This document shows, piece after piece, positions 53,069 to 61,296 of a stretch of DNA of 64,000 bases. Every line of letters starts with the position of its first letter. The stretch's first letter is position 1. The position numbers and the translations under genes were made by a program. The stretch comes from Mesorhizobium sp. 1M-11 (GTDB lineage Bacteria; Pseudomonadota; Alphaproteobacteria; Rhizobiales; Rhizobiaceae), in NCBI RefSeq assembly GCF_001303895.1, contig NZ_LJSD01000051.1, positions 451,203 to 515,202 on the forward strand, read 5' to 3'. The notes below the pieces were generated by a model. That model was not told where the DNA came from. It ran no database searches and was given only the letters and a program-made list of their open reading frames with translations.

Positions 53069-53737
53069 CTAGATCACGACGACTTTCGATCCGGACGGGG
53101 CGCGACGATACAAATCTATGACGTCCTGGTTCATCATTCGAATGCAGCCCGACGAGACGGCTTGCCCGATCGTGTGCGGCTCGTTGGTACCGTGGATGCG
53201 GAACAGCGTGTCCTTGCCGTCCTTGAAAAGATAGAGCGCGCGGGCGCCAAGTGGGTTAGAGGGGCCACCCTCCATGCCACCGGCCCAGCGCGCGTACCGT
53301 TCCGGCTGGCGCGCGATCATGTTTTGGGTCGGTGTCCAGCGCGGCCATTCCTGCTTCCAGCCCACGTTGGCGGTACCGGTGAATTCGAGCCCTTCGCGGC
53401 CGACCCCGACGCCGTAGCGCATGGCCCTCCCGCCTTCCTGCACAAGGTAGACGAAACGGTTCTTGGTATCGACGACGATCGTGCCGGCCGGATAGGGCGT
53501 GGGATAGCTCACCTGCTGGCGCAGGTTCTTCGGATCGACCTTCGAGGTGTCGATGGCGGCAACCGGGAACCTGTCGTCACTCTGTGCGGCGTAGGCCGGG
53601 TTTGGCGCCGGGTGGCGCTGCTGCCGCTCGAGGGGCTGGGTGACGGCCGTTGAGGTCGTCGCGGTGGCGGTGCAGCCGGTCACGGCGAGACCGATCAGAA
53701 ACGCGGAAAGGGCTCTGCTCTTTTCAGACAAACGCAT
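53069..53737 (-). CDS. L,D-transpeptidase (YkuD), intact lipoprotein
   Basis: 222 residues. The lipoprotein signal ends in GLAVTGC (about 17-23). The YkuD domain (about 80-222) has GTIVVDTKNRFVYLV, MRYGVGVGREGLEF, WPRWTPTQNMIARQPERY, NPLGARALYLF and the catalytic HGTNEPHTIGQAVSSGCIRM. The enzyme forms 3-3 peptidoglycan cross-links or anchors outer-membrane proteins in the periplasm. ATG 53737 is preferred over a GTG three codons upstream. The 3' end at 53069 is close to the following methyltransferase on the same strand (81 bases). Confidence 0.9.
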   Translation of the reverse strand: MRLSEKSRALSAFLIGLAVTGCTATATTSTAVTQPLERQQRHPAPNPAYAAQSDDRFPVAAIDTSKVDPKNLRQQVSYPTPYPAGTIVVDTKNRFVYLVQEGGRAMRYGVGVGREGLEFTGTANVGWKQEWPRWTPTQNMIARQPERYARWAGGMEGGPSNPLGARALYLFKDGKDTLFRIHGTNEPHTIGQAVSSGCIRMMNQDVIDLYRRAPSGSKVVVI

Positions 53738-53841
53738 TGGGGTCACGTATCGTTGTCCGCCGTGTAGTCGCGAAGGGCGGATGGGTCAGATTGAGAGTGA
53801 AGGGCAACGGAAGGTCTGCGATTGAAAGATCGGCGCCCGCG

Positions 53842-54645
53842 TCACGGCGAGCCCGAGAGTTTGTCGATTGCTGTGTTGAGGGCTTCCCGCGAGATCTCGC
53901 CCATATGCATGGAGGCAAGTGTCCCATCAGCCCTCAAGAAAAGCGTGATTGGGAGGCCCATGGAGCCGTAGTGCCTCGGGATCTGCATCGACGGATCGAG
54001 CAGCACACGATCGAGCTTGAGATTCTCAGACGCGAGATAGGAGCGGATGGTGTCCGATCCTTCGCCCTGGTTGACGAAGAAAAACACCAGGTCGTTACGA
54101 CTCGCGGCCACCTCGGCAAGTAGTGGCATTTCCCTGCGACAGGGCGGGCACCAGCTCGCCCAGAGGTTGATGACGGCGGGTTTGCCGGCGACGTCGCTGA
54201 CCGCGATCGGAGGGCCGTCCATCTGCTGTAGGGCGACGGTTGGTGCGGGCTGGCCGAGTGTGGCTTGAGTGAGCTGCGTGACGCCGATCCATAGGATGAG
54301 GCTGAGGCCGAGCGCGCCGGTGGCCGCCAGGCCGGCCTTGACGGTGCGAATGAAGATGGCGCTGACGATGGCGACGCCGATCAGACCGGCGATCGGCTGG
54401 AAGCCGCCTTGCCAGAATGCGATGACCCTCCACGGCTCCCCGGCAAAGCTCTCCCAATGCAGCGCGACATGGCCGAGCCGGGCCGCGACAAGCCCGCCGA
54501 TCAGCGCCCAGGTCGACCACCGGCCGATCACGGGATCGACCCGGCGCGCCAAAATCGAGGTTACGAGCGTGAATGCGAAGATGCCGAGGAACGCCGCGAA
54601 CTGTTCCGAGGCGAAGACGAAAGGCCCGATAGCTATGGCGTTCAT
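53842..54645 (-). CDS. TlpA-like thioredoxin fused to an Lgt-like membrane domain
   Basis: 267 residues. The N-terminal half (about 1-125) has four membrane helices in an arrangement like prolipoprotein diacylglyceryl transferase (LIGGLVAARLGHVALHWESF, AFWQGGFQPIAGLIG). The C-terminal half is a TlpA/ResA thioredoxin domain with the redox pair in ASWCPPCR (Cys about 166 and 169) and GLPITLFLRADG. The catalytic domain should face the periplasm and take electrons from DsbD, whose gene directly precedes it with a four-base overlap. Such pairs serve cytochrome c maturation or oxidative repair. Whether the Lgt-like part has any transferase activity is doubtful. Confidence 0.85.
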   Translation of the reverse strand: MNAIAIGPFVFASEQFAAFLGIFAFTLVTSILARRVDPVIGRWSTWALIGGLVAARLGHVALHWESFAGEPWRVIAFWQGGFQPIAGLIGVAIVSAIFIRTVKAGLAATGALGLSLILWIGVTQLTQATLGQPAPTVALQQMDGPPIAVSDVAGKPAVINLWASWCPPCRREMPLLAEVAASRNDLVFFFVNQGEGSDTIRSYLASENLKLDRVLLDPSMQIPRHYGSMGLPITLFLRADGTLASMHMGEISREALNTAIDKLSGSP

Positions 54646-56495
54646 CGCGCGGTCCCAGTCCTTTCGACGGACGCCTGCAAGGTTCCCCTGGTCACGTCTC
54701 CAACGAGGCGGGTTCCCGTCGTCTCACGTCCCTCGGGATCGACGAAGATCATCGTCGGCGGGCCGACGACCTGAAGGCTCTCCATGATCTGGCGCTGTTT
54801 GGGCGTGTTGTCGCTGACGTCGAGCTTGATCAGATTGAAGCGGGCGAGCGTGGATTGGATGGCAGGGTCTGAAAGTACTCTGCGATCGATCACCGCGCAG
54901 GTGACGCACCAGTCGGCCGTGACGTAGAGGAGGCTGGGTTTGCCGTTCGCGCCCGCTATCTGCGCCTGAAGCTCGGTTGGCGTACCTGCTGTCCGGAAGG
55001 CGAGCGCTTCCGTCGGGCCGGTGCCTGCGCCCGTTCCTGCGACAAGGTTGCCCAGCGGGCGGAAAGGATCGCTGGCTCCGCTGGCGGCCCCGACCGCCAG
55101 CACGATGCCGTAGAGGGCTGCGGCAATGCCGACGGCTTTTGCTGTCCGGCGCCGGCCGGAAGCGTCGGGGTCGAGCGAATCGAACGCCCCGAGCCAGACC
55201 GCCAGGCCAATGGCGAAGAGAGCCCAGAGCGCCAGGCCGGCCTCGGCGGGAATAAGGCGCGAGACCATCCAGATCGCGGTCGCTACGAAAACAAAGCCGA
55301 ACGCTTGACGCACGGCGGTCATCCACGCCCCTGCCTTGGGCAGCGCCTTGGGACCGAGCGTGCCGAAGGCGATTAGGGGGATGCCCTTGCCGAGGCCCAG
55401 CGCGAAGAGCGATGCGGCGCCGAGCGCCACGTCGCCGGTTTGGGCGATATAGATGAGGGCTCCGGCAAGCGGCGCGGTAACGCACGGCCCGACGATCAGC
55501 GCCGAGGTGAAGCCGAGCAGTCCGGCCGAGGCCAGCGAGCCGCGATTGCCCTGGCCGAGCCGGCCGATCGCATTGACCCAGGCCGAGGGCAGTTGCAACT
55601 CGAACAGGCCGAACATCGATAAGGCCAGAACGATGAACAAGGCCGAGACCGCGCCGATGGCGAGCGGCGATTGCAGCGCCATTTGCAGGTTCTGGCCGGA
55701 CCAGGCAGCGACAACGCCGAGGAGACCGAAAGCCGTCGCCATGGCGAGGACATAGGCGAGCGAGAGCGTGAAGCCTTTGAACGCCGTAACCGACTCGCCC
55801 TGGCGCGCGATCGCGCCCGCGAGGATCGGGTACATGGGGAACACGCAGGGGGTGAAGGCGAGCAGCACGCCGAACAGCAGGAAGCTCGCCAGCACCATCG
55901 CGACGCCGCCGTCCTTCAAGAGCGAATCGATCATGCCGCCATTGTCGGCTGCGATGGTGATTCCGTTCGCGGGGGCTGCCAAAGCCGGAGCCGTCCATTC
56001 ATTCGCTTGCGTTGCCGGCCCGCGCTCCTCCGGATCGGTCACGGCCAAGGTCACGGCATCGAGATGTCGGACGAGCGGTGGGTAGCAGATGCCGTTGTCC
56101 TGGCACCCCTGATAGCGGACCTCGAGCGGGTCGGGAGCCGATGCATCGAGAGGAACCACGGCGGCGACGTGATCGTGGAAGACGGTGGAAGGGCCGAAGG
56201 TCGGGTCGTCCTTACTTTGTCCGTTGCCTTGGAGATCGGGCACCGCGAGGTCGGACGCGCCACGCTTGAAGCTGAATTTGTCCTGATAGAGATAGTAGCC
56301 AGGCGCGATCGTCCATTGCAGCCGGACGCTGCTGTCAGCTTGGCGCGTGGCGGAGAGCTGAAAAGCCTGATCGACCGGGAGCGGCATGGCTCCCGTGGAT
56401 GTTACTTGCGCAGATGCCGGCAAAGGCACCGCGGCGACAGCGATCACCAATACCGCAGCAAAGACGGACCAGACAGTTCTTGAAAGCAACGGCAC
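54642..56495 (-). CDS. dsbD: Thiol:disulfide interchange protein DsbD
   Basis: 617 residues in the full three-domain layout. After the signal peptide comes the periplasmic alpha domain (about 35-150) with its Cys pair in YQGCQDNGICYPP. The eight-helix membrane domain carries FTPCVFPMYPI and VGPCVTAPLAGAL, and the C-terminal thioredoxin-like gamma domain has VTADWCVTCAVID. DsbD passes electrons from cytoplasmic thioredoxin to periplasmic thioredoxins; the TlpA-like protein downstream is the obvious client. A CTTAAG-N5-CTTAAG box lies 45 bases upstream of the start. Confidence 0.95.
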   Translation of the reverse strand: MPLLSRTVWSVFAAVLVIAVAAVPLPASAQVTSTGAMPLPVDQAFQLSATRQADSSVRLQWTIAPGYYLYQDKFSFKRGASDLAVPDLQGNGQSKDDPTFGPSTVFHDHVAAVVPLDASAPDPLEVRYQGCQDNGICYPPLVRHLDAVTLAVTDPEERGPATQANEWTAPALAAPANGITIAADNGGMIDSLLKDGGVAMVLASFLLFGVLLAFTPCVFPMYPILAGAIARQGESVTAFKGFTLSLAYVLAMATAFGLLGVVAAWSGQNLQMALQSPLAIGAVSALFIVLALSMFGLFELQLPSAWVNAIGRLGQGNRGSLASAGLLGFTSALIVGPCVTAPLAGALIYIAQTGDVALGAASLFALGLGKGIPLIAFGTLGPKALPKAGAWMTAVRQAFGFVFVATAIWMVSRLIPAEAGLALWALFAIGLAVWLGAFDSLDPDASGRRRTAKAVGIAAALYGIVLAVGAASGASDPFRPLGNLVAGTGAGTGPTEALAFRTAGTPTELQAQIAGANGKPSLLYVTADWCVTCAVIDRRVLSDPAIQSTLARFNLIKLDVSDNTPKQRQIMESLQVVGPPTMIFVDPEGRETTGTRLVGDVTRGTLQASVERTGTAR

Positions 56496-56539
56496 GCTCC
56501 CGCTCGACTCGACATCGGCGGGTGAGGTCCGGTCGGCAG

Positions 56540-56556
56540 CTTAAGGCAGGCTTAAG
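56540..56556 (-). promoter_or_regulatory. CTTAAG-N5-CTTAAG box 3, upstream of dsbD
   Basis: CTTAAG (56540-56545) and CTTAAG (56551-56556) with the same spacer and flank as box 2 (CTTAAGGCAGGCTTAAGG). The palindromic hexamers make the site readable from either strand; here it would serve dsbD-tlpA. Confidence 0.6.
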
Positions 56557-56609
56557 GGCCAAGCGCGACCGAACCCAGGAGCGTCGGAGTGCTGCGTTGA
56601 TTTAAAGGC

Positions 56610-57824
56610 TCAAGCCACGGCACGCGTGAGCGCACATTGTGACCAGAGCTCGGAGAGCGCGTGGACAAGGTGGTCGATGTCAGCGTCGGTATGTAGCGGT
56701 GAAGGTGTAATGCGCAGCCGTTCTGTCTTGCGCGGTACGGTCGGATAATTGATCGGTTGAATATAGATGCCGTAACGGTCGAGCAGGATATCCGAGATCC
56801 ACTTGCACTTGGCGGCGTCGCAGACCATCACCGGCACGATATGGCTCGGGCTCGGCAGTGTCGGAATGCCTTTTGCCTCCAAACGAGAACGGAGCTTGCG
56901 CACCCGCTCCTGGTGTCTAGCCCGCTCAAACTGGCTGACCTTGAGGTGGCGGATCGACGCGATCGCGCCCGCCGTGACCACCGGAGGCAGCGCCGTTGTG
57001 AAGATGAAACCGGAGGCAAAGGAACGGATGAAGTCGACGAAATTCGTCGATGCCGCTATATATCCACCTGCGATGCCAAACGCCTTGCCTAACGTGCCCT
57101 CAATCACGGTGATGCGGTCCATCAGACCTTCGCGCTCGGCGATGCCGCCACCGCGCGGGCCATAGAGGCCGACAGCGTGGACCTCATCCAGATAGGTCAT
57201 GGCACGGTGCTTTTCTGCCACCGCTAAGATTTCGCCGATCGGGGCGATGTCGCCGTCCATCGAATAGACGCTCTCGAAGGCGACGATCTTCGATCGCTCG
57301 GGACCGTACTCCGACAAGATGCGGTCGAGGTCGGCGGGATCGTTGTGCTTAAAAATGCGCTTTTCGGCTCGGCTATGGCGGATGCCCTCAATCATAGAGG
57401 CGTGATTGCCTTCGTCGGAGAGAATAACGCAATTCGGTATGTTGGCGCCAAGCGTGCCGAGGGTGGCCCAGTTCGAGACGTAGCCGGAGGTGAAGAGCAG
57501 TGCCGCTTCCTTGGCGTGCAGATCGGCAAGCTCGCGCTCCAGTATGACGTGGTTGTGGTTGGTGCCAGAGATATTGCGTGTGCCTCCGGCCCCCGCGCCA
57601 CAGAGGTCGAGCGCCCCGTGCATCGCCTCGATGACCTTCGGATGCTGGCCCATGCCGAGATAATCGTTTGAGCACCAGACGGTAACGTCGGACACGTTCT
57701 CGCCGGCGTAACGTTTTGCTCTGGGGAAGGAACCGGCACGGCGTTCCAGCTCGGTGAAGACCCGGTAACGGTGCTCCTCGTGCAATCCATTGAGCTTCGC
57801 GGTGAAAAGGGCTTCGAAGTTCAT
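56610..57824 (-). CDS. hemA: 5-Aminolevulinate synthase
   Basis: 404 residues, the normal length for alphaproteobacterial ALAS. It has WCSNDYLGMGQHPKVI near residue 50, GAGAGGTRNISGTNHNH, YLDEVHAVGLYGPRGGG with the PLP-binding Asp, and the Schiff-base Lys in VIEGTLGKAFGIAGGY. It condenses glycine with succinyl-CoA, the first step of haem and vitamin B12 synthesis by the Shemin route. The start has AAGGAGA upstream and follows cbbY after only 33 bases, so it is the last gene of the Calvin operon. Either it is a second hemA for autotrophic growth or the only one; the window cannot tell. Confidence 0.95.
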   Translation of the reverse strand: MNFEALFTAKLNGLHEEHRYRVFTELERRAGSFPRAKRYAGENVSDVTVWCSNDYLGMGQHPKVIEAMHGALDLCGAGAGGTRNISGTNHNHVILERELADLHAKEAALLFTSGYVSNWATLGTLGANIPNCVILSDEGNHASMIEGIRHSRAEKRIFKHNDPADLDRILSEYGPERSKIVAFESVYSMDGDIAPIGEILAVAEKHRAMTYLDEVHAVGLYGPRGGGIAEREGLMDRITVIEGTLGKAFGIAGGYIAASTNFVDFIRSFASGFIFTTALPPVVTAGAIASIRHLKVSQFERARHQERVRKLRSRLEAKGIPTLPSPSHIVPVMVCDAAKCKWISDILLDRYGIYIQPINYPTVPRKTERLRITPSPLHTDADIDHLVHALSELWSQCALTRAVA

Positions 57825-57857
57825 TGTTGTCTCCTTCTAGAGAATGCAAGAATCTAT

Positions 57858-58574
57858 TTATAGATATGAATGTCGATATGTGGCGATCGCTCGCAGTCCT
57901 TTTTGCAATGAGCCTTCGGCCGAAGACCACGGGGCTTCGAGGTCACGGATTACGAGCAAGGCGCCGCCGAAGTTGTCACCAGCGGTATAGATGCTCGGCG
58001 TAACGATAGTGCGCAGCCCAGCAGCACGGGCAGCCAGAAGGCCTGGCCGGGAATCCTCGAAGCACAGGCATTCGGCCGCAGACAGGGCGAGGTCGGCCAG
58101 GACGAGATGATAGACTTCGGGATCGGGCTTCTTCGCCCGGACATCCTCGCCTGTCCGGATGCTCGCGAACCAGCCGAGGGATTCCGGGCCGAGCGTCGAC
58201 TCCAGCAGGGAGACGACGTTCGGCCGGCTCGTCGTGGTGGCGATGGCGATGGCGAGGTGCTCGCGGCGCGCATGATCCAAGAGCGTGGCCACACCAGGCC
58301 GAAGCGTGACCATGCCGCCCCTGATCCGCTCGTTGTAGATCTCCGTCTTGCGGCGATGGAGCGCGCTGGGATTGACCACGGCGCCGACGCGCCGCGCATA
58401 GTCGAGGATGCGCTCGTGGCCACCGGTCGTGCGCAGCAGGTCGCGATAGAGTTCGCGGTCCCATGACCAGCCCATCCCGGCTTCGGCGAAAGCCTCGTTG
58501 AACGCTGCGCGATGGATCTCCTCGGTTTCGGCAAGCGTCCCATCGACGTCGAAAACGAGCGCGCGGATCGTCAT
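57858..58574 (-). CDS. cbbY: CbbY-type HAD phosphatase
   Basis: 238 residues of the HAD superfamily: nucleophile motif VFDVDGTLAETEEIHR, motif II IAIATTTSRPNV, Lys in RAKKPDPEVYH and motif IV CLCFEDSRPGL. The length and EEIHR after the nucleophile fit CbbY, which removes the RuBisCO inhibitor xylulose-1,5-bisphosphate in red-type systems. Its ATG overlaps the gph stop. The last few residues run on to a TAA inside an AT-rich spacer before hemA. Confidence 0.9.
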   Translation of the reverse strand: MTIRALVFDVDGTLAETEEIHRAAFNEAFAEAGMGWSWDRELYRDLLRTTGGHERILDYARRVGAVVNPSALHRRKTEIYNERIRGGMVTLRPGVATLLDHARREHLAIAIATTTSRPNVVSLLESTLGPESLGWFASIRTGEDVRAKKPDPEVYHLVLADLALSAAECLCFEDSRPGLLAARAAGLRTIVTPSIYTAGDNFGGALLVIRDLEAPWSSAEGSLQKGLRAIATYRHSYL

Positions 58575-59278
58575 GAGTCAGCTTGCGTCGGCACGCAGAA
58601 CGCTTCCGCCAGTGCGTTGAGATCGGCGATGACGAGATCGGCTCCGAGTTCGTCTACGCGCTGGTCGCAATAGCCACCACGCACCAGCGTGCAGGCCGTG
58701 CCAGCCGCGCGCGCAGCGATCAGGTCGGCGCTGCTGTCGCCAACCATGAGCGTTTCGCCTGGCGACGCGCCCAGCCTTTCGCAGGCGCCAAGCAGCATGT
58801 CGGGAGCCGGCTTCTTCGCATAGCCGCTGTCGCCGCCGATGACGCCGTCCAGCGAGGTAAGGAGATCGAAACGGGCAAGGATCGTCCGCGAAAATTCTTC
58901 CGGCTTGTTAGTGACAACCGCACTCGCCACGTTTCTCCGGCGCACGGCGGCCACCGCCTCACGCGCGGCGGCGCAAAGCGTGGTCAGGTTGGTAAGATGG
59001 CGCGCATAGATGCCGGTCAACGTCGCATGGCGGTCTCGCAACGCGTCGGAGCCAAGGACGATGCCATGCGCCAGCAAGGCACGCTCAACCAGCTTCTCCA
59101 GCCCGTGTCCGATCATGCCTCGCACGGTCGACAGCGAGTGAGGAGCCAATCCGTCTCCGGCGAGAAGCTCGTTCACGGCGGCTGCGATGTCAGGAGCGGA
59201 ATCAATCAACGTGCCGTCGAGGTCGAAGAGAATGGCGGACGGTCGGAAGGGCAGCGTGGCGGGCGACTTTTCCATCAT
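58571..59278 (-). CDS. gph: Phosphoglycolate phosphatase (CbbZ)
   Basis: 235 residues of the HAD family: ILFDLDGTLIDSAPDIAAAVN, the cap residues of the Gph group, VVTNKPEEF (motif II), YAKKPAPDML (motif III) and MVGDSSADLIAARAAG (motif IV). It removes 2-phosphoglycolate made by RuBisCO oxygenation. It overlaps rpe upstream and cbbY downstream by four bases each. Confidence 0.93.
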   Translation of the reverse strand: MMEKSPATLPFRPSAILFDLDGTLIDSAPDIAAAVNELLAGDGLAPHSLSTVRGMIGHGLEKLVERALLAHGIVLGSDALRDRHATLTGIYARHLTNLTTLCAAAREAVAAVRRRNVASAVVTNKPEEFSRTILARFDLLTSLDGVIGGDSGYAKKPAPDMLLGACERLGASPGETLMVGDSSADLIAARAAGTACTLVRGGYCDQRVDELGADLVIADLNALAEAFCVPTQADS

Positions 59279-59958
59279 GACGGACGCGCCCTTGCCGCCG
59301 CATCGGCCGGTTCCCTGATGGCTGCGATGTTCTTCGCATAGGCACTGGTGCCGCCCCTGAACACCGCTGTACCCGCCACCAGCACGTTCGCGCCGGCGGC
59401 AACCACGATTGGCGCGGTCTCGGGCGTGACTCCGCCGTCGATCTCAATGTCGATCGGCCGCTCGCCAATAAGCGCCTTCACCCGTTTGATCTTCTCGACC
59501 ACGGAAGGAATGAAAGCCTGCCCGCCGAAGCCCGGGTTCACGGTCATCAGGAGCACGAGGTCGAGTTGGTCGAGCACGTATTCAATCACGCTTTCGGACG
59601 TGGACGGGTTCAAAGACACGCCAGCCTTCTTGCCGAGCGCCTTGATCGCTTGCACCGAGCGGTGGAGATGCGGACCGGCCTCCGCGTGGACAGTGATGAT
59701 ATCGCAGCCCGCATCAGCGAAGGCGGCGAGGTAGGCGTCGGCCGGCGCGATCATCAGGTGGCAGTCGAACACTTTGTCGGTATAGCCGCGGATAGCCTTG
59801 ATGATTGGCGGACCGAAGGTGATGTTCGGCACGAAATGGCCGTCCATCACGTCAAGGTGGATCCAGTCCGCGCCTGCGGTCGCGACCGCCTCCACCTCCT
59901 CGCCCAGCCTGGAGAAGTCCGCTGAAAGGACCGATGGCGCGATGAGGGTTCCGGTCAT
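59275..59958 (-). CDS. rpe: Ribulose-phosphate 3-epimerase (CbbE)
   Basis: 227 residues, full-length TIM barrel: IAPSVLSADFSRLGEEV, WIHLDVMDGHFVPNITFGP with metal ligands, CHLMI, VLLMTVNPGFGGQAFI and IEIDGGVTPE. It interconverts xylulose-5-phosphate and ribulose-5-phosphate in the Calvin and pentose-phosphate pathways. Its ATG overlaps the cbbX stop (ATGA), and its stop overlaps gph. Confidence 0.96.
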   Translation of the reverse strand: MTGTLIAPSVLSADFSRLGEEVEAVATAGADWIHLDVMDGHFVPNITFGPPIIKAIRGYTDKVFDCHLMIAPADAYLAAFADAGCDIITVHAEAGPHLHRSVQAIKALGKKAGVSLNPSTSESVIEYVLDQLDLVLLMTVNPGFGGQAFIPSVVEKIKRVKALIGERPIDIEIDGGVTPETAPIVVAAGANVLVAGTAVFRGGTSAYAKNIAAIREPADAAARARPS

Positions 59959-60878
59959 GCGCCATCCTCTGCTCCGCCCGCCGGCTTCGCGGCAAAGACG
60001 CGGGAAGCGGAAATGTCAGAAGCCCGGATCGCCGATAGGTCCTGCGCAGTCAGGGGACCGCCGACGGTCTCGAACAATCGGTTCGCTTGCCTGAGGCGAG
60101 CGCGGTCAAGGGCGTTCCTGATCGAGCGCGCGTTGGCGAAATGCGGCTGGGTGCGGCGGATGCGTATGTAGTCCGCCATCACCGCCTTCGCCTCGGCGTC
60201 GAAGGCGTAGTTCTGGCGCGCCAGCATCGTTTCCGCGATCGCCAGCAGTTCCTCGTCCTCGTAATCCGGGAAGTCGATGTGATGGGCGATGCGTGAGCGG
60301 AAGCCGGGATTGGACTGGTAGAACCTGTCCATCCGGTCTGTATAGCCGGCGAGGATCACGACGAGGTCGTCACGCTGGTTCTCCATCACCTGCAGCAGGA
60401 TCTCGATCGCCTCCTGTCCGTAGTCCCGCTCGTTGTCGGGCCGGTAGAGATAGTAGGCCTCGTCGATGAACAGCACGCCGCCCATCGCCTTCTTCAGCAC
60501 CTCCTTGGTCTTTGGCGCGGTGTGGCCGATATACTGCCCGACGAGGTCGTCGCGCGTGACGGACACGAGATGGCCCTTGCGGACGTAGCCGAGGCGGTGG
60601 AGCAGGTTCGCCATCCTGAGCGCCACCGTCGTCTTGCCGGTGCCGGGATTGCCGGTGAAGCTCATGTGCAGGGTCGGCGTCTCGGTGGTCAGGCCGAGCC
60701 GCGTGCGGGCGCGCTCCACCAGAAGCAGCGCCGCGGTCTCGCGGATGCGGCGCTTGACGGGCTTGAGGCCCGTGAGCTCTCGGTCGAGCTCGTCGAGGAT
60801 TTCGGCCACGCCCGACTCGCGGAACTCGGCCGCGAGGTCGACGGTCGTTTCGACGGACTGTTGCGCCTGCTGCGGCAT
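59955..60878 (-). CDS. cbbX: Red-type RuBisCO activase CbbX
   Basis: 307 residues. The AAA+ core has Walker A SFTGNPGTGKTTVAL (about 74-88), pore-loop DLVGQYIGHTAPKT, Walker B GVLFIDEAYYLYRP and the sensor/arginine-finger segment NPGFRSRIAHHIDFPDY. The longer frame upstream is noise: AGGAGGA precedes ATG 60878. CbbX pulls on the C-terminus of the RuBisCO large subunit to release tight-binding sugar phosphates, and is activated by ribulose-1,5-bisphosphate. It marks the downstream enzyme as form IC. Confidence 0.96.
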   Translation of the reverse strand: MPQQAQQSVETTVDLAAEFRESGVAEILDELDRELTGLKPVKRRIRETAALLLVERARTRLGLTTETPTLHMSFTGNPGTGKTTVALRMANLLHRLGYVRKGHLVSVTRDDLVGQYIGHTAPKTKEVLKKAMGGVLFIDEAYYLYRPDNERDYGQEAIEILLQVMENQRDDLVVILAGYTDRMDRFYQSNPGFRSRIAHHIDFPDYEDEELLAIAETMLARQNYAFDAEAKAVMADYIRIRRTQPHFANARSIRNALDRARLRQANRLFETVGGPLTAQDLSAIRASDISASRVFAAKPAGGAEDGA

Positions 60879-60895
60879 CGCGATCCTCCTGCCGA

Positions 60896-61285
60896 TCAGA
60901 CGGCCGCCTTGATCGAATAGCGCTGGACGCGGCTTTCTCCTTCGGTGCGCGTCATGACGAGCTTCGGCTCGACCTTGGGCCGGTTGACGATGAAGGACAG
61001 CATCACCGTCTCGAAGCCGCGCGTGGAATCGAAGGCGTTGAGGCGGATGTAACTGTCGGGATGGGCGTCGCGGCAGGCCCGCACCTCCATCATGACGCCG
61101 GCCGCATCCTTCAGGTCGAACATCGGGTTGCCCCACATCTCCCAGTAGGTGTTCCGCGGATGCGGGTCGTGCGTGTATTCGACGCCGATCGCCCACTCCT
61201 TGCGCAGGCAGTATTCGACCTGCGCGACGATCTGCTCGTCGGTGAGGTCCGGCAGGAAGGAAAAGGTTCCCTGTGTGATGCGCAT
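60896..61285 (-). CDS. cbbS: RuBisCO small subunit
   Basis: 129 residues beginning MRITQGTFSFLPDLTDEQI, then VEYCLRKEWAIGVEYTHDPHPRN and YWEMWGNPMFDL. The C-terminal extension (from about residue 105, ending YSIKAAV) is the beta-hairpin found in red-type small subunits. It starts 11 bases after the cbbL stop. Confidence 0.97.
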   Translation of the reverse strand: MRITQGTFSFLPDLTDEQIVAQVEYCLRKEWAIGVEYTHDPHPRNTYWEMWGNPMFDLKDAAGVMMEVRACRDAHPDSYIRLNAFDSTRGFETVMLSFIVNRPKVEPKLVMTRTEGESRVQRYSIKAAV

Positions 61286-61296
61286 GGTCGGTCTCC

